Source: Roseiarcus sp963829505
GTDB taxonomy: Bacteria > Pseudomonadota > Alphaproteobacteria > Rhizobiales > Beijerinckiaceae
NCBI GenBank assembly: GCA_963829505.1
Contig: CAWHIL010000003.1
Span: 186,001-250,000, forward strand
Direction: 5' to 3'
Length of the DNA: 64,000 nt
Below the pieces are notes generated by a model. It saw only the letters and a list, made by a program, of their open reading frames with translations. It did no database searches and was not told where the DNA came from. The translations under genes and the position numbers were made by a program. Of this stretch, positions 44,655 to 53,824 are shown in pieces. Numbering within the stretch: the stretch's first letter is position 1; each line of letters begins with the position of its first letter.

Positions 44655-47600
44655 GTGAAGACGAAGCGGGGATGGGACTTCTGGATCGATCGCGGAGGCA
44701 CGTTCACCGACGTCATCGGGCGGGACCCGTCCGGGCGCCTCGGCGCCGCCAAGCTTCTCTCCGAAAGCCCGCTCTACGAGGACGCCGCGGTCGAGGCGAT
44801 CCGCCGTTTTCTCGATCTCGCCGCGGGAGAGCCGATCCCGGCAGGCGCTGTCCGGGCCGTGAAGATGGGGACGACGGTCGCGACCAATGCGCTCCTCGAG
44901 CGGCGCGGCGAACGGACGCTGCTTGTCACAACGCGCGGCTTCCGCGACGCGCTGGAGATCGGCTACCAGGCACGGCCGAAGATTTTCGCCCGCCGGATCG
45001 TCAAGCCCGATGAGCTCTATTCCGCCGTCGTCGAGATCGACGAGCGGGTGCTCGCGGACGGAACCATCGAGGCCGCGCCCGACCCGGACGCAGTCCGCAG
45101 CGCGCTTCTCTCCGCGCGGGCCGAGAGATTCGACGCGGTCGCGATCGTCCTCATGCATGCCTGGCGCTATCCGGCGCACGAGCGGATGGTGGGCGCGATC
45201 GCGCGCGACGTCGGTTTCGCGCAGGTGTCTGAGAGCCACAAGTGCTCGGCGCTGATCAAACTTGTCGGGCGCGGCGACACGACGGTGGTCGACGCCTATC
45301 TGACGCCGATCCTCGCGCGCTATGTCGCGCGCGTCTCGCGGGCGCTCGACGTCGAACGCACGGGGGCGCGGCTCATGTTCATGATGTCGTCGGGCGGCCT
45401 CACCTCGGCCGGCCTCTTCGCCGGCAAAGATGCGATCCTCTCCGGTCCGGCGGGCGGCGTCGTGGCGATGGCGCGAACGGCGAGGAGCGCGGGCTTCTCC
45501 CGCGTCATCGGCTTCGACATGGGCGGCACGTCGACCGACGTCGCGCATTTCGACGGGGAGTTCGAGCGCGCCTTCGAGACGGAGGTGGCGGGGGTGCGGA
45601 TGCGCGCGCCGATGATGCGGATCCACACCGTCGCCGCCGGCGGCGGCTCGATCCTGCATTTCGACGGCGCGCGCTATCGCGTCGGGCCCGACTCGGCCGG
45701 CGCCGATCCGGGACCGGCCGCCTATCGGCGCGGCGGGCCGCTCGCTGTCACCGACGCCAATCTGATGACCGGCAAGCTCATTCCCGATCTCTTCCCAAAA
45801 GTGTTCGGGCCGAATGGCGACGCGCCGCTCGACGCCGGAATCGTGCGCGAAAAATTCGCGGCGCTGGCGGGAGAGATCGGCGACGGACGTGCGCCCGAGG
45901 CGGTCGCCGACGGCTTCCTCGCCATCGCCGTCGCCAGGATGGCCGACGCCATCAAGACGATCTCGGTCGCCCGCGGCTATGACGTGACGCGCTACGCGCT
46001 GAACTGCTTCGGCGGCGCGGGCGGCCAGCACGCCTGCGACGTCGCGGACGCGCTCATGATTTCGACGGTGCTCATCCACCCCATGTCGTCGCTCCTCTCG
46101 GCCTACGGCATGGGCCTCGCCGACATCGCCGCGGAGCGGGCGCAAGGGGTGGACGAGCCGCTCGACGCGGGCGCGCCCGCCAGAGTCGGCCCCGTCGCCG
46201 ACCGGCTCGCAAGAAGCGCGATCGAGGAAGTGGCGGGGCAGGGGGTCGAGCGCGCCGGCGTCAGGGTTCGGCGGCGCGCGCATTTGCGCTACGCCGGGTC
46301 CGACACGACGATCGAGGTCGCGCTCGGATCGGCGGCCGCGATGCGGCGCGCCTTCGAGGCGGCGCACAGGAGCCGGTTCGGCTTTCTCGACCGGACGAAG
46401 CCGCTCGTGATCGAAGCCGTTTCCGCCGAGGCGGTCGGCGGGGCCGCGCGGTTCGCCGAACGGGCGCGGAAGCGCGATCCCGGCGGCGACGTTGACGCGA
46501 AGGCAGCCCTCCGCACGCGCTTCTTCTCCAAGGGGGCGTGGCGCGAGGCCGGCGTCTATCTGCGCCAGGCGCTGCCGGCCGGCGCGACGGTCGAAGGGCC
46601 GGCGCTCGTCATCGAGCCGCACCAGACGATCGTCGTCGAAGAGGGATGGCGCGCCGCGATTACGCCGAAGAATCATGTCGTCATGACCCGCGCAAACCCT
46701 GCGCCGAAGCGGACGGCGATCGGGTCCGCGGCCGATCCGGTGATGCTCGAAATCTTCAACAACCTCTTCATGTCGATCGCCGAGCAGATGGGCGTCACGC
46801 TCCAGAACACCGCCTATTCGGTCAACATCAAGGAGCGGCTCGACTTCTCCTGCGCCTTGTTCGACCGCGAGGGCCGGCTCGTCGCCAACGCGCCGCACAT
46901 GCCGGTGCATCTGGGCTCCATGGACCGCTCGGTCGAGACGATCATCCACGAGAATACGGGACGCATCCGGCCCGGCGACGTGTTCGCGCTGAACGCGCCC
47001 TATAACGGGGGCACGCATCTGCCCGACGTCACCGTCTGCACGCCCGTCTTCGACGATCGCGGCGAAGCGATCCTCTTCTGGGTCGCGTCGAGGGGCCATC
47101 ACGCCGACATCGGCGGCGTCGCGCCGGGCTCCATGTCGCCGCTGGCTACGACCATTCACGAAGAGGGGATCTATATCGACAATTTCCTCGTCGTCGACCG
47201 CGGGCGCTTTCGCGAGCGCGACCTCGTCGCGCTTCTGACGAGCGGGCCGTGGCCGGCGCGCAACCCGACCCAGAACGTCAACGACATCAAGGCGCAGATT
47301 GCGGCGAACGAGAAGGGCGCGCGCGAGATCCGCCGCATGGTCGAGCATTTCAGCCTCGAGACGGTCGAGGCCTATATGGGCCACGTGCAGGACAACGCCG
47401 AAGAGAGCGTGCGCCGCGTCATCGACCGGCTGGCCGACAGCGAGGCTGAGCAGATCACCGACCAGGGCGCCGTGATCAGGGTCAGGATCACGGTCGATCG
47501 CGGGCGGCGCGAGGCGACGGTCGACTTCACCGGCACGTCGCCGCAGCAGCCGACGAATTTCAACGCGCCTGAACCCGTCACCCGCGCCGCAGTGCTCTAC

Positions 47601-48266
47601 GTGTTCCGGGTGATGGTGGACGACGACATTCCGATGAACGCGGGGTGCCTCAAGCCGATCCGCGTCGTGCTGCCGGAGGGCTCGATGCTGTCGCCAAAGT
47701 ATCCAGCGGCGGTGGTGGCGGGCAACGTCGAGGTGTCGCAGGCGGTGACGGACACGCTGTTTGCGGCGCTTGGCGCGCTGGGTTCCGCGCAGGGCACGAT
47801 GAACAACCTCACCTTCGGCGACGAGACGTATCAATACTACGAGACCATCTGCTCGGGGGCGCCGGCCGGCCCCGGCTTCGACGGGGCGGCCGCGGTGCAC
47901 ACGCACATGACGAATTCGCGCCTGACCGACCCCGAGATCCTCGAGAGCCGCTTCCCGGTCGTGCTCGAGGACTTTCACATCCGCCGCGGCTCGGGCGGGA
48001 AGGGAACGTGGAGCGCGGGCGACGGGACGCTGCGCCGCATCCGTTTTCTCAAAGCGATGCGCGTCGCGGTGCTGAGCGGCCATCGCAAGGTTGCGAACGC
48101 CGGCATGGCCGGCGGCGAACCGGGAGAACTCGGCCGCAACTCCGTGCGCCGCAATGACGGGCGGATCGAGATTTTGCCGGGCTCGGCCGAGACGAGCGTC
48201 GAGGCGGGCGAGGCGATCGAGATTGTGACGCCGACCGGGGGAGGGTGGGGGAAGCAGGGCGGATGA
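44655..48266 (+). CDS. Fused hydantoinase/5-oxoprolinase (HyuA-HyuB)
   Basis: About 1203 aa, normal for ATP-dependent 5-oxoprolinases. The N-terminal HyuA part (to ~690) starts WDFWIDRGGTFTDVIGRD and contains VKMGTTVATNALLER, SGPAGGVVAMARTA and FDMGGTSTDVA, actin-like ATP motifs. The HyuB part begins near 693 (DPVMLEIFNNLFMSIAEQMG) and ends near EIVTPTGGGWG. The GTG at 44655 is taken as the start; an ATG at 44571 in frame would overlap the divergent GNAT gene. Likely opens 5-oxoproline or a hydantoin; which one cannot be told. Confidence 0.95.
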   Translation: MKTKRGWDFWIDRGGTFTDVIGRDPSGRLGAAKLLSESPLYEDAAVEAIRRFLDLAAGEPIPAGAVRAVKMGTTVATNALLERRGERTLLVTTRGFRDALEIGYQARPKIFARRIVKPDELYSAVVEIDERVLADGTIEAAPDPDAVRSALLSARAERFDAVAIVLMHAWRYPAHERMVGAIARDVGFAQVSESHKCSALIKLVGRGDTTVVDAYLTPILARYVARVSRALDVERTGARLMFMMSSGGLTSAGLFAGKDAILSGPAGGVVAMARTARSAGFSRVIGFDMGGTSTDVAHFDGEFERAFETEVAGVRMRAPMMRIHTVAAGGGSILHFDGARYRVGPDSAGADPGPAAYRRGGPLAVTDANLMTGKLIPDLFPKVFGPNGDAPLDAGIVREKFAALAGEIGDGRAPEAVADGFLAIAVARMADAIKTISVARGYDVTRYALNCFGGAGGQHACDVADALMISTVLIHPMSSLLSAYGMGLADIAAERAQGVDEPLDAGAPARVGPVADRLARSAIEEVAGQGVERAGVRVRRRAHLRYAGSDTTIEVALGSAAAMRRAFEAAHRSRFGFLDRTKPLVIEAVSAEAVGGAARFAERARKRDPGGDVDAKAALRTRFFSKGAWREAGVYLRQALPAGATVEGPALVIEPHQTIVVEEGWRAAITPKNHVVMTRANPAPKRTAIGSAADPVMLEIFNNLFMSIAEQMGVTLQNTAYSVNIKERLDFSCALFDREGRLVANAPHMPVHLGSMDRSVETIIHENTGRIRPGDVFALNAPYNGGTHLPDVTVCTPVFDDRGEAILFWVASRGHHADIGGVAPGSMSPLATTIHEEGIYIDNFLVVDRGRFRERDLVALLTSGPWPARNPTQNVNDIKAQIAANEKGAREIRRMVEHFSLETVEAYMGHVQDNAEESVRRVIDRLADSEAEQITDQGAVIRVRITVDRGRREATVDFTGTSPQQPTNFNAPEPVTRAAVLYVFRVMVDDDIPMNAGCLKPIRVVLPEGSMLSPKYPAAVVAGNVEVSQAVTDTLFAALGALGSAQGTMNNLTFGDETYQYYETICSGAPAGPGFDGAAAVHTHMTNSRLTDPEILESRFPVVLEDFHIRRGSGGKGTWSAGDGTLRRIRFLKAMRVAVLSGHRKVANAGMAGGEPGELGRNSVRRNDGRIEILPGSAETSVEAGEAIEIVTPTGGGWGKQGG

Positions 48267-48334
48267 AGGCTTCAAGCCATCTGAATTGACCGGCGTGAGG
48301 GGGCCGACGCAAGATCGCATAGGAAGGACATCGC

Positions 48335-49123
48335 ATGGACCGGTTGCGCGACAAGACGGCGATCGTGACAGGCGCGGCGAGCGGCATCGGGCGCGCAAGC
48401 GTCGTCGCATTCGTCCGCGAGGGAGCGCGGGTGCTGGCGGTCGATCGCGAGCCTGCGGGGCTCCGCGAGACGATCGCCGAGGCCACGCGCGCAGGGGGCG
48501 AAGCGCTGGCGCATGTCGCCGACGCCGGCGACGAGGCGGCGGTCAAGGCGACTGTGACGCGCGCGCTGGAGGCCTTCGGGGCGATCGACGCAATCTATGC
48601 GAACGCCGGGGTCAGCGGCGGCATGACGCCGCTTTTCGATCAGACGGTCGAGCAATGGACCGAAATCCTGCGCATCAATCTGATCGGGCCGTTCCTCGCC
48701 ATCAAGCATGGGGCGCCGCCGATGATCGCGAGAGGCGGCGGTTCGATCGTGCTGACGGCGTCGGTCGCGGCCTTGCGCGCCAACGCGGGAGGCGCCGCCT
48801 ATGGCGCGAGCAAGGCGGGGGTCGTGAGCCTCGCGCAGAGCGCGGCAAGCGCGCTCGCCGGCACGGGCGTGCGGGTGAATGCGGTCTGTCCCGGACTGAT
48901 CGAAACCGGCATGACGAAACCCATCTTCGACCGGGCGCGCGAGCGGGGCAGCGACCACAAGATCGGCCAGCTCAATCCGTTGCGGCGAGCAGGACAGCCG
49001 CAAGAGATCGCCGCGATGGCGCTCTTCCTCGCGAGCGACGAGAGTTCCTATGTCACGGGTCAGGCGTTCCCGGTCGACGGCGGATTGTCGAGCAGCCATC
49101 CCTTCGCCGGCCCGAGGTTTTAA
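48335..49123 (+). CDS. SDR-family oxidoreductase
   Basis: 262-aa classical SDR: TGAASGIGRASVVAF, YANAGVSG, active-site YGASK, and C-terminal YVTGQAFPVDGG. AVDRE at the end of the second strand (Asp then Arg) suggests NAD(H) use. It lies 68 bases after the oxoprolinase on the same strand and may be co-transcribed. Substrate unknown. Confidence 0.92.
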   Translation: MDRLRDKTAIVTGAASGIGRASVVAFVREGARVLAVDREPAGLRETIAEATRAGGEALAHVADAGDEAAVKATVTRALEAFGAIDAIYANAGVSGGMTPLFDQTVEQWTEILRINLIGPFLAIKHGAPPMIARGGGSIVLTASVAALRANAGGAAYGASKAGVVSLAQSAASALAGTGVRVNAVCPGLIETGMTKPIFDRARERGSDHKIGQLNPLRRAGQPQEIAAMALFLASDESSYVTGQAFPVDGGLSSSHPFAGPRF

Positions 49124-49168
49124 GCGAGCGCCCCTGGCGAAGCGATCGGTCGAGGTCGTCACAAAGGG

Positions 49169-49570
49169 CTATCCGGCCTTCGGCGGCTCGGTGAAGAACC
49201 AGGGATGGCCTTCGGGGTCGTTGGCCCAATAGTTGCGGCCGTAAGGCGCCTCCTTCGGCGGGTGGACGATCTCGGCGCCTGCGGCCTTCGCCCGTTCGTA
49301 GTGCTGATCGACGCCGTCGAGATAGATGAACACGCCCATCGTCGCGCCGCCGACGTCGGCCGGCGTCTTCAGGCCGTGGCCGGCGCCGGCCTGGCCGAGC
49401 ATGACGATCTGGCCTTCAGGCGAAGCCTCCGCGTGCAGGCCGCTGCTCGGAGTCGCATGGCGCATCTCCTCCCTGAAGCCGAAGGCGCGCGTCAGGAAGG
49501 CGAGCGCGGCGGGCACGTCGCGGTAGAAGAGATAGGGGATGATCTGCGCCGGGCGGGGCGTCGTCGACAT
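49169..49570 (-). CDS. VOC-family (glyoxalase-like) protein
   Basis: 133 aa of the vicinal-oxygen-chelate fold. YLFYRDVPAALAFLTRAFGF is the first beta-alpha unit; FIYLDGVDQHYERAKAAGAE and YWANDPEGHPWFF are the second, with a Glu/His metal-ligand pattern. Such proteins include bleomycin-resistance and PhnB-like members. Function not predictable. Start at 49570 fits the family; a longer frame to 49627 exists. Confidence 0.9.
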   Translation of the reverse strand: MSTTPRPAQIIPYLFYRDVPAALAFLTRAFGFREEMRHATPSSGLHAEASPEGQIVMLGQAGAGHGLKTPADVGGATMGVFIYLDGVDQHYERAKAAGAEIVHPPKEAPYGRNYWANDPEGHPWFFTEPPKAG

Positions 49571-49646
49571 GATGCCGGCTCCGTTGGAGAGGGCCCGCTC
49601 AATAGCCTTCGAGAACGGCGAACGCATGACGTCGCAGCGACGCGGC

Positions 49647-50138
49647 TCACTTCTCCTTCGTCGTCCAGGTGACGTCGTAGGTCAGCGTGAAGGAGAAATT
49701 CTCCGCCGTGTTGCCGGGCGCGTCGGCGACGCTCCACGTCCCCTTGCCCGAAACATCCATGTACTTGCCTGTGCCGCCGAGGAGCGCGATGTCGCCGCCC
49801 TCGGGTCCGACGTAGGTCATGAAGAGCTTGTCGCCGTCGCCGTCGGTCTGAACGCAGGTCCCGGTGAAGGCGTAACCCTCGGGCCTCGCCTTCGCCTCTT
49901 CGAGGCAGCGGATGGCGAGGTTGTCGAGCAGCTTCGCGCCGTCGCGCGTCTTCACGATGCCGCTGCATTCGGCCGACGAGTTCGAACCGACCGGCCCCAT
50001 GTCAACGATCGCGAGCGAGCGGCAGACCGAATAGGCCGCGAGCTTCGCCGCGCCGCTTTTCGGCAAGGGTTCGTCGGCGAGGACGGGGGAGGCGAGGGCG
50101 AGAGCGGCGAGAAAAGACAATGAGGCTGCGACGCGCAT
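49647..50138 (-). CDS. Secreted protein of unknown function
   Basis: 163 aa. Signal peptide 1-21 (ending PVLAD). The mature part has four cysteines and a beta-rich C-terminal half (GGDIALLGGTGKYMDVSGKGTW, in part) resembling the dirigent/allene-oxide-cyclase-like barrel pattern (GTGKY...GKG), but no firm family call. It stands alone between a VOC gene and cbpM. Confidence 0.75.
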   Translation of the reverse strand: MRVAASLSFLAALALASPVLADEPLPKSGAAKLAAYSVCRSLAIVDMGPVGSNSSAECSGIVKTRDGAKLLDNLAIRCLEEAKARPEGYAFTGTCVQTDGDGDKLFMTYVGPEGGDIALLGGTGKYMDVSGKGTWSVADAPGNTAENFSFTLTYDVTWTTKEK

Positions 50139-50184
50139 GGGCTCAGCTCCTGGAGGGCTGATGAGTATGGGACGAAGCGACAGA

Positions 50185-50241
50185 TTTCACCACAATGACA
50201 CGAAGGGTCACAAAGAGCGCCTTCGTGATCTTTGTGGTGAA
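50185..50241. repeat. CACAAAG / CTTTGTGGTG inverted repeat copy
   Basis: TTTCACCACAA opens and TTTGTGGTGAAA closes this 57-base element, with GACACGAAGGGTCACAAAG inside. It shares its ends and CACGAAG core with the element at 35336-35391. It lies against the 3' end of cbpM. Confidence 0.6.
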
Positions 50242-50245
50242 ACCC

Positions 50246-50512
50246 TCAGCCTCTCTTCTTCAGCGCCTCGGCGAGCGCGCGCCTCAACCCATGCATCTGG
50301 TCGACGAGGTGGAGGATGAGGTCGAGACCCGGCTCGTTCACGCCCATGTTGTCCTTGAGGTCGCGGATGAAGTTGGCGCGTGCGAGGTCCATCTCGGTGA
50401 AGGCCCGCTCCGCCGCCGTGCGGTCGGGGGAGATCCACGATTCGCTGATCCAGACTTCTAGCGTCGCCTCGTCGAGGTGGGCGCGCTGAAGGAAATCCCG
50501 CTCGCTGATCAT
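50246..50512 (-). CDS. cbpM: Chaperone modulator CbpM
   Basis: 88 aa, MerR-like helical protein of the CbpM family: LDEATLEVWISESWISPD then FTEMDLARANFIRDLKDNMGVNEPG and LILHLVDQMHGLRRAL. In E. coli CbpM binds the J-domain of CbpA and inhibits it. It starts 4 bases after the stop of the CbpA-like gene, the expected cbpA-cbpM order. Confidence 0.92.
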   Translation of the reverse strand: MISERDFLQRAHLDEATLEVWISESWISPDRTAAERAFTEMDLARANFIRDLKDNMGVNEPGLDLILHLVDQMHGLRRALAEALKKRG

Positions 50513-50515
50513 GGC

Positions 50516-51427
50516 TCACATCTCCTTGCGCGGGTCGTAGGACGCGGGCGGCGTCCAGCCGGCGAGAAAAGAATTGAGCGCGGCGTCCGGCTCCTTCGGC
50601 ATGACGACCTTGAGCCTGACCAGTTCGTCGCCGGCGCCCGTCTTCGCCTTCACGCCCTTGCCCCTCAGCCGCAGAACGTCGCCGGTGTTCGAGAGCTTCG
50701 GGATCTTGAGCATCACGCTGCCGGTCGTCGTCGGCGTCCGGACTTCGCCTCCGAGTGCGGCCTCCTTCACGCTGATCGGCAACTCGACGTGAATGTCGTC
50801 GCCTTCGCGGGTGAAATACCGATGGGGCTCGACCACGATCTGCACGAGCGCGTCCCCGGGCGGCCCTTCGCCGGCGCTGGGCGCGCCCTTGCCGCGCAGG
50901 CGCAGCACCTGACCGCCCTCGACGCCTCCGGGAATCGTCACGTCGAGCGTGCCGCCCTGGGGCAGGGTGATGGTGCGAGTTGCGCCGTTGACCGCATCGA
51001 GAAAGGCGACGTGCAGTTCGTAGTGGAGATCGGCGCCGGGGGCGCGCCGCATCCGCTCGCGCGCCTGCTCCTGGCTGCGGCGCAGGAGGTCGGCGAAGAG
51101 ATCGTCGCCATCGGCGAAATCGGCGAAGCCGCCGGCGTTCTCGTAAGGATTGCCCGCGCCGCCGGCGTATTCGCGGTAATAGCGTCCCTGCGGCGGCGCC
51201 TTCTCGGCGCCGGAGGCGTCGATCTCGCCGGCGTCGTAGCGGCGGCGCTTGTCGGGGTCGGAAACGAGGTCGTTCGCGCCCGAAACCTCCTTGAACCGCT
51301 CCTCGGCGCGCTTGTCGCCCGGGTTCAGGTCGGGGTGCAGCTTCTTGGCGAGCTGCCGGTAGGCCTTGCGGATCTCCTCGGGGGTCGCCGTCTTGGCGAC
51401 GCCGAGAACCTCATAGGGGTCTTTCAT
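50516..51427 (-). CDS. cbpA: DnaJ-type co-chaperone CbpA
   Basis: 303 aa: J-domain (residues 3-68, with the HPD motif in KKLHPDLNPGDKRAEERF), a Gly/Phe-rich linker (YAGGAGNPYENAGGFADFAD) and the two C-terminal substrate-binding domains (DLHYELHVAFLDAVNGATRT, GDALVQIVVEPHRYF). There is no zinc finger, so it is CbpA-type rather than DnaJ. It stimulates Hsp70 and is controlled by the adjacent CbpM. Transcribed as cbpA-cbpM. Confidence 0.95.
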   Translation of the reverse strand: MKDPYEVLGVAKTATPEEIRKAYRQLAKKLHPDLNPGDKRAEERFKEVSGANDLVSDPDKRRRYDAGEIDASGAEKAPPQGRYYREYAGGAGNPYENAGGFADFADGDDLFADLLRRSQEQARERMRRAPGADLHYELHVAFLDAVNGATRTITLPQGGTLDVTIPGGVEGGQVLRLRGKGAPSAGEGPPGDALVQIVVEPHRYFTREGDDIHVELPISVKEAALGGEVRTPTTTGSVMLKIPKLSNTGDVLRLRGKGVKAKTGAGDELVRLKVVMPKEPDAALNSFLAGWTPPASYDPRKEM

Positions 51428-51536
51428 AAGGGGCGTCCGGAATCGCGCTGGCCGGTCCCGGCTATAGCAGAGAGGCAGGGCGTGTCTCCAGACATCGCCG
51501 GCGCCGGGGCAAGGCTGCGGGGGAGGCTGAAACGAC

Positions 51537-51566
51537 AAAGCCGCCGCGGCGGGCGCGGCGGCTTTT
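51537..51566 (-). terminator. Terminator hairpin after cspA
   Basis: AAAGCCGCCGCG-GCGGG-CGCGGCGGCTTTT forms a 12-bp GC-rich stem about 30 bases past the cspA stop; the T run is short, and it could work in both directions. Confidence 0.7.
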
Positions 51567-51594
51567 CCTGGATGGCCCAGGCAAGCGCGGGTTC

Positions 51595-51810
51595 TTAAGC
51601 GGCGGCGGCCTTCAGATTGCCGGCGCTCGACTTTCCGGACCGCTTGTCCTTGACGATCTCGTAGCTGACCTTCTGGCCCTCGGTCAGATCGTTCATGCCG
51701 GCGCGTTCGACCGCACTGATGTGGACGAAGACGTCGGCGCCGCCCCCATCCGGCTGAATGAAGCCATAGCCCTTCTGGGCGTTGAACCACTTCACGGTTC
51801 CATCTTGCAT
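51595..51810 (-). CDS. cspA: Cold-shock protein (CspA family)
   Basis: 71-aa cold-shock domain, an RNA/ssDNA chaperone. RNP1 (KGYGFI) and RNP2 (VFVHIS) are intact in GTVKWFNAQKGYGFIQPDG and ADVFVHISAVERAG. It ends with the Ala/Lys tail common to alphaproteobacterial Csp. The ATG at 51810 matches the family; the long 5' leader between it and the lysM gene may be regulatory. Confidence 0.96.
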   Translation of the reverse strand: MQDGTVKWFNAQKGYGFIQPDGGGADVFVHISAVERAGMNDLTEGQKVSYEIVKDKRSGKSSAGNLKAAAA

Positions 51811-52145
51811 AGAAAAGTCCTTACGTCTGCTCGGCGAGCGCGAGGCCCGGCGCAAGTGCGCCGGCCGGGTTGGTCATCGATGTCGAAGAAAACAGGCCGG
51901 TCGCTTCAGGGAAGCTAACGCGCTTTCGGAACAACTCGACCATCGGACCATGGCCTCAGATTGCGGCTTTTTCGGGTTCGCGGCCTGGTTGCAGCCCGCT
52001 CTGCGGCGCCTTCGGCCGATTTGCTTTCGCCGGTCCGTTTCTGGACTTGCCGGCAGTCTGCGGTTCGGGAATGATGCGCGGGCCCTGGGGAGGGCGCCCT
52101 TTTGGTGCGGCGGCCCCGACGGACGGCTGACGAAAGGAAAACACG
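51811..52145. other. Divergent intergenic space between cspA and the Kbp gene
   Basis: 335 bases carrying the promoters of two divergent genes. No gene, terminator or recognised motif is seen. A long 5' leader is usual for csp mRNAs, but no specific fold can be assigned by eye. Confidence 0.5.
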
Positions 52146-52592
52146 ATGGGACTGATCAGCTTTATCAAGAATGCCGGAGCGTCGATCTTCGGCGCGAGCG
52201 ATGCGAAGGCCGCGCCGGCGGACGAACTCAAGAAGGAACTCGACAAGCACGGCCTCGACCACTCGAACGTCAAGGTCGAGGTCGATGGCGACAAGGTCAA
52301 GGTTTCGGGAACGGCGAAGTCGACCGAAGAGGCGGAGAAGATCGCCATCGCGCTCGGTAACACCAAGGGCGTCCAGACGGTGCAGAACGACATCAAACCG
52401 GCGCAGGCGTCGGCGGATTCCAAATTCTACACGGTCAAGAGCGGCGACACCCTCTGGGCGATTTCCGAGCGGGAGTATGGCAAGGGCAAGGGCGACAAGT
52501 ACAACGTGATCTTCGAGGCCAACCGCCCGATGCTGTCGCATCCGGACAAGATCTATCCGGGACAGGTGCTGCGCATCCCGCCCCTGCCCTGA
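52146..52592 (+). CDS. kbp: BON-LysM protein, Kbp/YgaU family
   Basis: 148 aa. Residues ~25-85 are a BON domain (ELKKELDKHGLDHSNVKVEV, EEAEKIAIALGNTKGVQTVQN) and ~94-147 a LysM domain (FYTVKSGDTLWAISEREYGK ... IYPGQVLRIPPLP). This BON-LysM layout is that of E. coli Kbp (YgaU), a cytoplasmic K+ sensor linked to osmotic stress. No signal peptide, consistent with that. Stress-related neighbours fit. Confidence 0.93.
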   Translation: MGLISFIKNAGASIFGASDAKAAPADELKKELDKHGLDHSNVKVEVDGDKVKVSGTAKSTEEAEKIAIALGNTKGVQTVQNDIKPAQASADSKFYTVKSGDTLWAISEREYGKGKGDKYNVIFEANRPMLSHPDKIYPGQVLRIPPLP

Positions 52593-52731
52593 TCGGGCGC
52601 GGCGCGCTGCTGGGTCCGAAACGCGCGGGCGAGCGGTCGTTCCGCCCGCCCGGAGTTCTGGCTTAGGGAAGCAACGACGGTTCAGGCGTCGCCGTGTGGC
52701 GCTCGCCTGACCGCTGGACTCGACAGGGCGT

Positions 52732-53496
52732 CTATCGAGCTTTGGCGTCCGATCTAAGCTTACTCGTCCCGGCCTTGTGACCCTCGTCGTCCACGTTTAT
52801 GGGCGCGGGCGGAAATCCCCCCTCCGGCTCCGGGTTCTTGACGTAGTCGAAGGCGGGCTCCTCGTTCCAGGGACCTCGGGCGTCCTGGCCCTGAGAGAGA
52901 TTGAAGACGAGCTTGACCGTCTCGTCCGGGGGAACGTTGCCGAAATACGGATCGTCGAGCTTGCCCATCTGATCGAGGGCTTTCATGAACATGTTCGCGT
53001 GCGTGATCTCGCGCGTCAGAAGGTGATGGAGAGTTTTCTTGGTGTCCTCGTCATCGCAGGCTTTCATCAGCGACTTGTAGGTTTGCCGGGCGCCGGCCTC
53101 AGCCGAAATGTTCGCCCGCAGGTCGCGAACGACATTGCCGCCCTCCTGGATGTAGGCGGCCGTCCAGCAACTGCCCTGACTGTCGAGGAAATGCGGGCCG
53201 CCGCCCTTGATCTTGAAGAGGGGAGCGTCGTGAACCGATTCCGCCTCGAGCTTGCTGGTGTGTTGCGCGATCAGCTTCCCGACCATTTCCAGGTGGCTGA
53301 ACTCCTCGATCGCGATGTCCTGAAGCATGTCGCGGATGGCGGCGTTCTCGACATGGAACGACTGCACCCAATATTGCAGTGCGGCCGTTAGTTCCCCTGT
53401 CGCGCCGCCGAACTGCTCGAGGAGATAGGTTCCGAAGCGAGCATTCGGAACCCCGACGTTGACGGGCTGGATCAGTTCTTTGCGGTGTAGGAACAT
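52732..53496 (-). CDS. Manganese catalase
   Basis: 254-aa dimanganese catalase decomposing H2O2. Candidate metal ligands are E35 (GGATGELTAALQYWVQ), E65/H68 (AIEEFSHLEMVGKL), E133 (NISAEAGARQ) and H166 (REITHANMF). Its C-terminal NPEPEGGFPPAPIN tail is typical. It is haem-free and therefore useful where iron or haem is limiting. Starts at 53496; no partner gene. Confidence 0.93.
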   Translation of the reverse strand: MFLHRKELIQPVNVGVPNARFGTYLLEQFGGATGELTAALQYWVQSFHVENAAIRDMLQDIAIEEFSHLEMVGKLIAQHTSKLEAESVHDAPLFKIKGGGPHFLDSQGSCWTAAYIQEGGNVVRDLRANISAEAGARQTYKSLMKACDDEDTKKTLHHLLTREITHANMFMKALDQMGKLDDPYFGNVPPDETVKLVFNLSQGQDARGPWNEEPAFDYVKNPEPEGGFPPAPINVDDEGHKAGTSKLRSDAKAR

Positions 53497-53824
53497 CGAA
53501 GCCTCCGGTCCCGGCCCGAGGCAGTCGACCGCGCGCGAACGCGGTCCAACCGATGCAAACGGGCACAGTGAAACGACGGCTCGGACGAGCCGGCGGGTTT
53601 CGAGTAACGCCGCCGTGAGCGTTTTGTTTCTGTGCGCGATCTCGCGGAAGCAATCCGCTCTTCCGGATCACAGGCCCAGGCGTGGGAGCGCCTCGATCAG
53701 CGCCGCATTAACGTGCTTTCGCCATGTCCGCCTCGAGAGTGGATGCAATCTCCGGGCGACAGGCAATCTTGAAAAATGCGCCGTGCCCATGGCCGAGCCG
53801 GCTGCGGCTTTCAGGGTCGAGCAA
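53497..53824. other. Intergenic region upstream of manganese catalase
   Basis: 328 bases between the manganese catalase start and the M23 peptidase stop. On the minus strand a short open stretch ends ALIEALPRLGL near 53668, but it has no start, no RBS and no recognisable family. No OxyR-type site could be identified by eye. Confidence 0.4.

Noticed and set aside
44370..48410. Very long open frame on the minus strand opposite the oxoprolinase gene
   Set aside because: It is Arg/His/Asp-rich without any domain and mirrors the codon periodicity of the real gene on the other strand, a usual shadow in GC-rich DNA.
53668..53824. Possible gene remnant ending ALIEALPRLGL
   Set aside because: No start, no ribosome site and no family; too short to claim a pseudogene.
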